Shown piece after piece: positions 28,111 through 35,565 of a stretch of DNA of 64,000 nucleotides. The translations under genes and the position numbers were made by a program. The stretch comes from an uncultured Allomuricauda sp. (lineage in GTDB: Bacteria; Bacteroidota; Bacteroidia; Flavobacteriales; Flavobacteriaceae), in the NCBI RefSeq assembly GCF_947258355.1, contig NZ_CAMYIC010000020.1:1-64000 (forward strand), read 5' to 3'. Every line of letters starts with the position of its first letter. The stretch's first letter is position 1. Under the pieces are notes generated by a model. That model had not been told where the DNA came from. It worked only from the letters and a program-made list of their open reading frames with translations, and searched no databases.

Positions 28111-29619
28111 TACATCGATTATATTATAGGCAGGTTTTTCTTTGCCCTCGGAATCTATCAGTCCAAAATGCTTTTGTGGTGCTTTTCGCCATGGTTTTCG
28201 TCCCACCACGGAACTCGGAACGGTTTCAAAATCGTACAAGGTCCATATAAAATAGGGAAGTTGTTCCTTTGTAAGAACAGTTTGCATTTTTTGGTAATAG
28301 CTGGCTTGCACATCTTCAGAATTGGAGAACCCGTTCCAAATGCCGCTATAGCTCGATGTACCGTACTCTTCCAAAACCAAAGGTTTATCTTCGACGGAAT
28401 CCTTCAAAGCCAAGACACGTTCTTTGAAATGTTCAGGTGCCCCGTAATAATGAAAGGAAACAAAATCCACTTCGTTGGCCAAGTGCACAGCAGCCTCTGG
28501 AGTGGACCACCCAATGGTAACAGGATGAATGCTATCGTTCTGTTTGATTTGTTCTGCCATTTCCGAAAGCCATCCAAGTACGTTATTCTTCCCGCGACTA
28601 TCAAAATCCAAGTCGGGCTCGTTTTTAATGTCCCAGCCCAATAAGGCTTCGTGTGATTTCAATCGGGAAACTATGGTTTCAGCATGCCGATGGGTCAACG
28701 TCCAATCCATGAGATTATAATTCCCGTAAAAGTCGAAGAGGGTCACTAGCACTTTGAGATTATGTTCTTGAGCGATATCCAATAGTTTTTCAAGTTGAGC
28801 CAACATATCTTCTTTTACCGAGGCACCTCCAAAAACTTCGTAGGGTACAAATACGCGAACCGAATTGAGCCCCATTGTTTTTACAATCTTGAAATCCTTT
28901 TGGGTATTGGACTCATCAAAAGTGTCCCCGAACATATTCCAAGGATTATCCTTTGGATAATAGTTGATGCCTTTCCATTTTTTGGTATCAAACGAAAGCT
29001 GTTTTGCTTGATTTTTGTTTTCAGGTTGATTGGGAATCTTTACCATTTGACGGATTCGCCAAAAGCCGTCCTCCAGCATTAAAATTACTTGATAGCTGTT
29101 TGATGTCCGTTGTTGATGCACTAGGTTCTCATGATCATAAACCTTTTCATACTGGACCACATTGTGATCCGTCAGCACGGCCAATTTTCCATCCAAACTG
29201 TAGAACTCGAGTTGTGGATGATGTGATAGGGTAGTTGTCGCAATCCTTACATGGTTATCCTGATTGTTTTGGACCAAGTTGTTGACCCGTTTTCTCGCAT
29301 CTTCGGTATAATAATCCGCTATGCCCAATTGATCATAGGAGTTCAAGGCAATATTTTTCACATACCAAGCATTCAGGTAATCTTTTTCAAGTTCCCCAAG
29401 GGCTTGTTTGGATATTTTTCGTCCACGTTGCCCCGCTATCGTCCAAGTGATTTTTGGTTGGTAAGCCTGTTCTATGGTGCCACCTATGTGAAGAATGGCG
29501 GATTTGTCTGCCCCGGTATTCAAAAAGGACCATGCCGCGGCCAATCCATAAATGATTCCAGCATTTACGGCTAAAAAGCTCAAGAGGAGCAACGCACGAT
29601 ATAGATTTTTCTTTGCCAT
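28087..29619 (-). CDS. Membrane-anchored GH5-like glycoside hydrolase
   Basis: 510 residues. N-terminal membrane segment (8-32), an NTF2-like domain (about 75-195) and a clan GH-A TIM barrel (215-500). Catalytic acid/base Glu334 in DIKNEPDLD, nucleophile Glu418 in VLEEYGTS, with His/Tyr around SFHYYGAP as usual in GH5/mannanase-like enzymes. Faces the periplasm and would trim or release the polysaccharide made here, as PelA or BcsZ do elsewhere. Third gene of a minus-strand operon; it overlaps the lipoprotein stop by one base. Confidence 0.83.
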   Translation of the reverse strand: MAKKNLYRALLLLSFLAVNAGIIYGLAAAWSFLNTGADKSAILHIGGTIEQAYQPKITWTIAGQRGRKISKQALGELEKDYLNAWYVKNIALNSYDQLGIADYYTEDARKRVNNLVQNNQDNHVRIATTTLSHHPQLEFYSLDGKLAVLTDHNVVQYEKVYDHENLVHQQRTSNSYQVILMLEDGFWRIRQMVKIPNQPENKNQAKQLSFDTKKWKGINYYPKDNPWNMFGDTFDESNTQKDFKIVKTMGLNSVRVFVPYEVFGGASVKEDMLAQLEKLLDIAQEHNLKVLVTLFDFYGNYNLMDWTLTHRHAETIVSRLKSHEALLGWDIKNEPDLDFDSRGKNNVLGWLSEMAEQIKQNDSIHPVTIGWSTPEAAVHLANEVDFVSFHYYGAPEHFKERVLALKDSVEDKPLVLEEYGTSSYSGIWNGFSNSEDVQASYYQKMQTVLTKEQLPYFIWTLYDFETVPSSVVGRKPWRKAPQKHFGLIDSEGKEKPAYNIIDVKRKGTTN

Positions 29620-30839
29620 TACTCGATGGTTCCTTCTATTCTTTTTTCAATTCCTGCAACGGTGATTTTTACGGTATTTTCGTAAGCATTAATGTTTTCG
29701 GGCAATTCAAACTTGCCCATTCCCTTTCTGGAAGTTGTTTCTTGTGTGAGCAACGATTCCCCATCAGGACTTTTTATTTCTAGGTAAATGCCCATCCCAT
29801 CAGGGATCCATTGTTTCATATAACTAAGGATGGGACCTACAGTTATGGTTCTTCCGTTTTCTGAAATATGAACGGTATAATCCTTGACTGCCGCCTCAAA
29901 GCCCAGTTCCAAGCTATTGCTCTTTGATAGGCCACTGATGTGCGCTTTTACTTTCCATTGTGTTGGTGCTTCTGGATGAAGCATTTTTCCAACCGCAACC
30001 CCGTTCAGCGTCTGACCATAGGTTTGATATTGGTTTCCAGAACGGTCTTCGACCACAAAATTCACCATCGTACCATCGGCAACAATATTATCGTTGCGAT
30101 CTCTGATAGTTGAAGTGGTAAATGAAATAACTTGATTACCATCCGCATTGTTATGTTGTCTATCAAAATTGATAGCGAAATCATCTGCTTTTGTAGGTAG
30201 AACGCTCAGTGTAAATTCTTTGGACACTTGATTTTCTAAACTGGTGCCCAAGAACAGTTCACCGACCTCGCCATATCCTCCTACGTAGGCATTGGCAATC
30301 ATATCCTTTACGGGCATTGATGTATTATTTTGGACATTTTTGAATTTCTCTGTAAGTTCGATAATGGTACTATCAGGCAATGGATTCCCGTAGGTGTCCT
30401 GAGGAAGTGACACAATCATAGCTTGATCCTGATTATCGGCAAAGATGCTGGTGGGACCAATATAGGATTCCATGGATTCTGACAATGTATTGCTGGGAAG
30501 AATATTTATGCTCCCTTTAGCCACTTTGGTTTTTTGATGGAGCAAACTCCAATGGGCCAAACCACTTTTTTGGGTTATAGCTTGGGGTAGGGTAAAGGTC
30601 AGATCTGTGATAGTGGAATCCGGCTGCAATGCTATGGTTCCCCAGCCATTTTGTATCAATAACAACTGTTTTACTGCCTTTCCCTTGAATTTTAGAACAA
30701 TGGGGTCTCCAGCAGTAAATTCTCTTTCCGTCGAATTGAGTTTTATGTTATCGGGAATTTTTTCAGAAGGAGCATCAGGGGATTTGGAGCAACCCAAAGC
30801 CACAAAAACTATAAGCCATATGTATTGCTTCCATCTCAT
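29619..30839 (-). CDS. Lipoprotein with Ig-like domains
   Basis: 406 residues with a lipoprotein signal (lipobox ALGC, Cys18) and beta-rich modules. The segments resemble bacterial Ig-like/invasin-type repeats (for example VSLPQDTYGNPLPDSTIIELTEKF and DRNDNIVADGTMVNF, the pattern of spacer domains that begin D-x-x-G-N). No catalytic motif. Sits between the large membrane protein (adjacent, no gap) and the GH5 enzyme (1-nt overlap), so it should belong to the same envelope complex. Confidence 0.75.
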   Translation of the reverse strand: MRWKQYIWLIVFVALGCSKSPDAPSEKIPDNIKLNSTEREFTAGDPIVLKFKGKAVKQLLLIQNGWGTIALQPDSTITDLTFTLPQAITQKSGLAHWSLLHQKTKVAKGSINILPSNTLSESMESYIGPTSIFADNQDQAMIVSLPQDTYGNPLPDSTIIELTEKFKNVQNNTSMPVKDMIANAYVGGYGEVGELFLGTSLENQVSKEFTLSVLPTKADDFAINFDRQHNNADGNQVISFTTSTIRDRNDNIVADGTMVNFVVEDRSGNQYQTYGQTLNGVAVGKMLHPEAPTQWKVKAHISGLSKSNSLELGFEAAVKDYTVHISENGRTITVGPILSYMKQWIPDGMGIYLEIKSPDGESLLTQETTSRKGMGKFELPENINAYENTVKITVAGIEKRIEGTIE

Positions 30840-33800
30840 CTATTTAGGATTTCCAATGTAATTGTTCAACTCCACCTGAAAATAATCATAGCCTTTACCA
30901 TCGTACGGTCGCATCATCTCCCATTTGATTTCCTTATTTCTATCGGAAAAGTACCGTTCCGCAATTTCAGCATTTGGCAAGCCGTTCACGTAGCAGTTAT
31001 CCAACCCTTCTGCAATGATTTCCAGTTCACTCAAATCCAACAGCTGCATTTCAAAAGTTTGCTTGCGTTGAATGCGAATACCATCCAATGTAAAATGATG
31101 CTCTAACCACAAAATCTCTCCAGCTTCGGTATAGTACGAGGTCAAGATTTGAGGAATGGTCACCTCCTTTGTACCGTAATTAAACAATGTCCCTTTTAAG
31201 ATATCCTGATCTATATTCCATTCTTGGAGCGCTACGGATTTGTAGAGGTCGGTTGTTGCCACGTTCCCTGCACATTGCAGATCAAAAGTGACGGGTTGTT
31301 CCTCCAAACTGATTGGTGTAAACTGATCAGGATCAAAAGTCGGAGGCAAGGTGTCTTTGGTGGAAGACCAGGCGATTCCCTCAAAATCTATACGGAAGGA
31401 TGTGGTTTCCTTGGGCATGAGCTTATGCTTTGAGTGGAACTTGACATCGTGCTGGGCCAGCTGTTTGTCGTTTTCGTTGTATAGGGTCCCCTTTATGGAA
31501 ATATCCGCGGGTACATTGTCAATATTCTGAAGCTCACCGACAATACTGTAACTACCTTGGTATTTGACCAATTTGGCAGATAATACTTCCAAAAGCGGTT
31601 GGCGTAAAATATCCTCGTGATACCTTTGTTGCGTAGTGATGCGCCTTCGTCCGTGATTGTAATATTGGGTCTGGTTGGAAGCAATCAACTGGTTGGGTGG
31701 AATATCATTGTCCACTTTTTTTGGTTTGATGTACCATTGCCCGTTCTTTTTGATGACCGTATGTTGATAGGTTCGGTCTACTTTTTCCAGCGGCGTGATC
31801 CATTTGGTGGCCACTTCCATCTCTACCGTATTTTTGGTTTTCTTGGTTTTTGCAATACCAATGGAATCCATTTTGGCGTAAGAGCTCAATAAACCGTCCG
31901 TGACCGATACTTCCAACATATATTGGGATAAGCTCACATCGGCATCAGGGTCCAAATAGGAGTGTGCCCGTTCAAATTCCTTAAAATCCAATGCGTCATA
32001 ATAGGATTTGACCACATTTTCGGCACTGATTTGAGTGGCATTGTCCAAGTAAAAATGATAAATGCCAAAAAGGAAAATTCCAATCATTCCTATGGCCCAA
32101 GCCCCATTGGTGAAGGAAAGACCCCTGGAAATACCATTGAACTCGGGTGCGTGGTAAAAGTAATCGTCCACTTTCTTGGATTTTCTTTTGAGCTTCCAAT
32201 ACCATGGCAATTGAATATTGATGATAAAGGCCAATAGCAAAGTCCCTACAGGAATCAGTCCCCACATCAGTTTCAAGAAATTCGGCACATCTTCTTTAGG
32301 AATAACTTTGGGAAGTGGGGGTATGTTTAAACGCTCCCACACCATAATGCCGTTTTCCAATTGTTGCAAGCGCTGCCATCCGCAGAAATAGAGAATAGGG
32401 TCGTAGAACTTATCATTGGAAAATATGTATTTGAGATTGTATTTCTCCGGAACGGTCAAAAATTGTTGTAGGGAACCAATACCCTCCACACCCCTAAACT
32501 TTGAATTTTCCAGTCGCTCAATGGCCCTTGTGGTCAGTTCGGGCAACCTTCGTGCAGAGTGATAGTTGCCATCCACGGTCATGGCATTGGTCTGTGCGGA
32601 GAGCCATGCCATTTGATCTCCAAATCCTAAGGGCAAATAGCGCCATTGGTCGTGCTGGTCCTGGTTCAAGAAATTGACAATGGGCAACATATTGATCCGT
32701 TGTGGTTGCGATGGCCTAAAATAGTTGAGGCTCATTGTAAAAATGGCCACGGCAATAAAGGAAATACCCAATCCACTGGCCAACACATAGTGCAATGGTT
32801 TTTTAAACTCTTTAAGGAGTTGTTCCCTAATGCCGCCCTCCACCAAACGATACACAAACTCTCCAAATAGGGGCAAAGACATAATAGTGGCCCATAGCGT
32901 GAAACGGTCGAGTGTAAGGATATTGAAGGCAGTATCGCCCAACAACATTTTGGGTAGAGGTGTGGTGCCCCCTGTTCCCAATAATGTCAGCATGGAAAAG
33001 GACAGGCCAAAAAATAACAATCGCTTGCTGTAAAAACGGTAAAACAGGTATGGTAGGATAAACAACAATATCCCCCAGGGAATCAAAAAGAACACTAATC
33101 CCGAAGAGGTAACTTCCAGAAAGTTGTCACGAGATCCATGTGGAATCGGTACCTGGGTAATAGGATTCTTTTTGGAGTTGACCCAATAGGGTAATATACA
33201 ACCTACAATGGCGACTAAGGAACCACCACCGAACACGACAATGCGCCAAAAAAGACGTTTGAACTGTTGCAGAAATACCTTGAAGGTAATCTTGGTATTG
33301 ATTTCTACCGCTTCCTTGGAAGCATCCATAATTACAAGTCCAATCATCGGGAAGATAAAAAAGACCATGCCAAAGATAGGAGTCACATGATGAGAGGTGA
33401 CCGTTACGGCAATCATGGAAAGCGAGGAAATCAATTTAAACTTTCTTCCAGTTTTGATCCACATATAAATCTCGGGCAGGGCATGCATTAAGATGGAGAT
33501 ACCCATTAAACTAGGTAATTGCCCAAAGATGTGAAGTGTTTCTAGGAACATGGAGGAGAATGCCGCAAGAAGAGCGGTATAGCCGGCTATTTTTCGGTTA
33601 GCAGTAATGACCAGAGCAAATCGATACGCTCCAGTGATGAACAAAGCGATGATTAGCAAGGCCATGGTAAACATCCCAAACTTTAATCCACCAATATAGG
33701 AGAGTAGTGCGATACACTGATGTACCAATGGTGGATAGCCTTGCACTGTAAACCCGGTATACCAACGGTAATCCCATGGTTCAAACCAAGTATTGGCGTA

Positions 33801-33929
33801 GTGGTCTGCAAAAAAAAGGTGGATAAGGGCATCATAGGTGGATTCCAAAGTGAAAAAGATGGTCGCCCCATGAAAAATAAGCCCAAAAACCAGCGCTATT
33901 GCCAGTGTTATGTTGGTTTGTTTTTGCAT
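30840..33929 (-). CDS. Large GT-C-like membrane protein with NTF2-like and FxLYD-like domains
   Basis: 1029 residues. The first ~620 form a multi-pass membrane part (many segments from 8 to 410, one near 575-595, one near 635) whose N-terminus (STYDALIHLFFADHY, WYTGFTVQGYPPLVHQ) resembles the 6-pyruvoyl-tetrahydropterin-synthase-related / GT-C membrane family. The periplasmic C-terminus has an NTF2-like unit (about 655-760) like the one in the GH5 enzyme, then beta-rich domains (about 790-1000). It may use lipid-linked sugars or hold the export machine together. First gene of the three-gene operon. Confidence 0.7.
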   Translation of the reverse strand: MQKQTNITLAIALVFGLIFHGATIFFTLESTYDALIHLFFADHYANTWFEPWDYRWYTGFTVQGYPPLVHQCIALLSYIGGLKFGMFTMALLIIALFITGAYRFALVITANRKIAGYTALLAAFSSMFLETLHIFGQLPSLMGISILMHALPEIYMWIKTGRKFKLISSLSMIAVTVTSHHVTPIFGMVFFIFPMIGLVIMDASKEAVEINTKITFKVFLQQFKRLFWRIVVFGGGSLVAIVGCILPYWVNSKKNPITQVPIPHGSRDNFLEVTSSGLVFFLIPWGILLFILPYLFYRFYSKRLLFFGLSFSMLTLLGTGGTTPLPKMLLGDTAFNILTLDRFTLWATIMSLPLFGEFVYRLVEGGIREQLLKEFKKPLHYVLASGLGISFIAVAIFTMSLNYFRPSQPQRINMLPIVNFLNQDQHDQWRYLPLGFGDQMAWLSAQTNAMTVDGNYHSARRLPELTTRAIERLENSKFRGVEGIGSLQQFLTVPEKYNLKYIFSNDKFYDPILYFCGWQRLQQLENGIMVWERLNIPPLPKVIPKEDVPNFLKLMWGLIPVGTLLLAFIINIQLPWYWKLKRKSKKVDDYFYHAPEFNGISRGLSFTNGAWAIGMIGIFLFGIYHFYLDNATQISAENVVKSYYDALDFKEFERAHSYLDPDADVSLSQYMLEVSVTDGLLSSYAKMDSIGIAKTKKTKNTVEMEVATKWITPLEKVDRTYQHTVIKKNGQWYIKPKKVDNDIPPNQLIASNQTQYYNHGRRRITTQQRYHEDILRQPLLEVLSAKLVKYQGSYSIVGELQNIDNVPADISIKGTLYNENDKQLAQHDVKFHSKHKLMPKETTSFRIDFEGIAWSSTKDTLPPTFDPDQFTPISLEEQPVTFDLQCAGNVATTDLYKSVALQEWNIDQDILKGTLFNYGTKEVTIPQILTSYYTEAGEILWLEHHFTLDGIRIQRKQTFEMQLLDLSELEIIAEGLDNCYVNGLPNAEIAERYFSDRNKEIKWEMMRPYDGKGYDYFQVELNNYIGNPK

Positions 33930-33942
33930 AGATATCTGTCAG

Positions 33943-33981
33943 AAAATATAACAGCGTAAAGGTCGAAATATTGTCGAAATA
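33943..33981 (-). promoter_or_regulatory. Promoter region with TATTTCGAC direct repeats
   Basis: On the minus strand TATTTCGAC occurs twice with an 11-bp period (plus-strand GTCGAAATA at 33962-33970 and 33973-33981). It is followed by TATATTTT (33950-33943), a near -7 box, ahead of the 1029-residue gene. It does not fit the 21/62-bp LytTR pattern. Confidence 0.45.
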
Positions 33982-34010
33982 CCACTGAACTATCCACCGA
34001 TTCAGTTTTG

Positions 34011-34080
34011 CCATTCGTCTACACTTAATTGATTTCCAACTTTTTTGAAGAGGAGGGAACGTCACCTAGGGATAAATTTG
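34011..34080 (+). promoter_or_regulatory. LytTR-type promoter of the receiver-GT2 gene
   Basis: Half-site 1 CCATTCGTCTACAC (34011-34024), half-site 2 with CCAACT at 34036 (unit starting 34032, 21 bp later) and a perfect -7 box TAAATTTG at 34073-34080, 62 bp from half-site 1. Confidence 0.75.
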
Positions 34081-34115
34081 CTCCAAGTTTGATCACAAAC
34101 ATAAAACCTTAACCT

Positions 34116-35249
34116 ATGAAAATTTTAGCAATTGATGATCAGCAGTTAATTCTGCTATCGGTACAGAGAAAACTTAAAGAAATCGGTTATTTAGTGAAAA
34201 CCGCTACTACCGGGAAGGAAGGGATAGAAATCTTCAAGGAGTTTAGGCCCAACTTGGTTATCATGGATATGAACATGCCCGAGATGTCTGGATTGGAAGT
34301 AATCGACCAACTCAAAGAGATTGACATGAATGTACCAATTATGGTCATGTCCGGAAATAATGATGAAACCGTAATACTTAACGGATTTGAGTTGGGAATT
34401 GTTGATTATATGAAGAAACCCATTGGCCTGGACGAAATGGTTGCTAGGGTAAAGCGAACCATTGGTTCTCCAATTTTGGAAAAACTGTCGGTAAAAAAGG
34501 AAACACAGTTGATTCAAAAGCATTGTGTTGGCGTTGTAGTCCCTTGTTATAATGAAGAGAACCGGTTGAGTGGAAAGGAGTTCCAAGATTTTGCCAGACG
34601 TCACCCAGGATACCACATTTGCTTTGTGAACGACGGTAGTACTGATAACACCTTACAAGTTCTTGAAGAAATAAGGCAAGGGAACGAAGATAGTATAAGT
34701 GTCTATAATTGCACAAAAAATGGCGGAAAGGCCGAGGCTGTAAGACAGGGAATCCTTCATTTGGAAAAGGATAGACAGTTTGATTATATGGGATACCTGG
34801 ATGCCGATCTTTCAACTGACTTTGCGGACTTTGATGAATTGGTACGTACGATTGAAGGTTCTAAATTTGATATTGTGAGCGGCTCCAGAATAAATAGAAT
34901 GGGCGCTGATATTACCAAGGAATCGGCAAGAAAGATAATTAGCAAGACCATTAATCTCATCATTCAAAAAATACTGGGAATGCCATTTAAGGATACTCAA
35001 TGTGGCGCCAAAGTAATGAGGGCCAATAAGGTAGCGACAATTTTTAACACACCTTTCAAGACCAGATGGTTGTTCGATGTAGAAATATTTATGAGGATGA
35101 GAAAAATGTATGGCAAGGAAAAGGCAACCTCCTTAATCTGTGAACAGCCATTGAAACGCTGGATACATGCTGATGGCTCAAAATTATCCATGAAAGATTC
35201 TATCAAGATTATCTGGCAACTAGGGCAATTGTCGATAAAGTATAGGTAA
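34116..35249 (+). CDS. Receiver domain fused to family 2 glycosyltransferase
   Basis: 377 residues. Residues 1-120 are a complete receiver domain: Asp7/Asp8, phospho-acceptor Asp51 (VIMDMNMPEMSG), Ser79 and Lys101-Pro102. Residues 137-350 are a GT-A family 2 glycosyltransferase of the dolichyl/polyprenyl-phosphate sugar synthase kind: PCYNEENR (143-150), VNDGSTD (171-177), DxD motif Asp229-Ala-Asp231, and DTQCGAKVM. No membrane helix. The design suggests that phosphorylation sets the activity or docking of a sugar transferase. A LytTR-type promoter precedes it. Unusual fusion; each half is certain, the regulatory effect is inference. Confidence 0.92.
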   Translation: MKILAIDDQQLILLSVQRKLKEIGYLVKTATTGKEGIEIFKEFRPNLVIMDMNMPEMSGLEVIDQLKEIDMNVPIMVMSGNNDETVILNGFELGIVDYMKKPIGLDEMVARVKRTIGSPILEKLSVKKETQLIQKHCVGVVVPCYNEENRLSGKEFQDFARRHPGYHICFVNDGSTDNTLQVLEEIRQGNEDSISVYNCTKNGGKAEAVRQGILHLEKDRQFDYMGYLDADLSTDFADFDELVRTIEGSKFDIVSGSRINRMGADITKESARKIISKTINLIIQKILGMPFKDTQCGAKVMRANKVATIFNTPFKTRWLFDVEIFMRMRKMYGKEKATSLICEQPLKRWIHADGSKLSMKDSIKIIWQLGQLSIKYR

Positions 35250-35333
35250 ACAATTAAAAAGGTTCATTTATAGATGCTTAAATATTTTATGGTTAATTTT
35301 ACAATCTACGAAGGTAGATTACGGACATCAGTC

Positions 35334-35423
35334 TGTAATTCGGTTTGTAACAAAAACATAGGCAAGGAAAACCCAGTAAACATAAGGGTTGGCAAAAGGG
35401 GTTCGAATCCCTCAGCGCCCACA
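35334..35423 (+). repeat. Att-like block, right copy
   Basis: 90 bp with the same start TGTAATTCGG as the left copy and shared GCAAGG, AAAACCCA, TAAACATAAGGGTT; its last 25 bases are an exact copy of the tRNA-Val 3' end (35398-35422). A near-perfect hairpin ATTACGGAC/GTCTGTAAT (35318-35339) overlaps its start. Likely the outer junction of the island. The 316-bp gap 35250-35565 holds only this and the terminator. Confidence 0.7.
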
Positions 35424-35428
35424 AAAAG

Positions 35429-35457
35429 AAAAAGCCTTCGATTTTCGAAGGCTTTTT
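35429..35457. terminator. Bidirectional terminator at the island edge
   Basis: Perfect 13-bp stem AAAAAGCCTTCGA/TCGAAGGCTTTTT with a TTT loop; T tracts on both strands. A near-identical hairpin lies at 63451. Confidence 0.85.
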
Positions 35458-35565
35458 CTTTTTATAAGGTTATTGATTCATTTTCCTAAGGAAAAGCCCA
35501 TCTTGGAGGTGGTGCAAAATACCAATGCTGGTCATTTAGTGCATTTTTAGCTTAAAAGTTAAGTT

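Larger units (their letters stand above)
13768..35422. mobile_element. tRNA-Val genomic island, integrase lost
   Basis: The island is bounded by a 25-bp exact direct repeat of the tRNA-Val 3' end (13768-13792 and 35398-35422). Inside each boundary sits a similar 90-bp block containing an AAACCC...GGGTT inverted repeat, as at tyrosine-recombinase attachment sites. About 21.6 kb lie between. Cargo: two-component genes, an H-NOX/FIST phosphorelay, a LytTR regulator and polysaccharide synthesis and export genes. No integrase, relaxase or transposase is present, so it is probably immobile now. An alternative is an old integration that left duplicated tRNA ends, with the present cargo partly ancestral. 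Confidence 0.6.
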
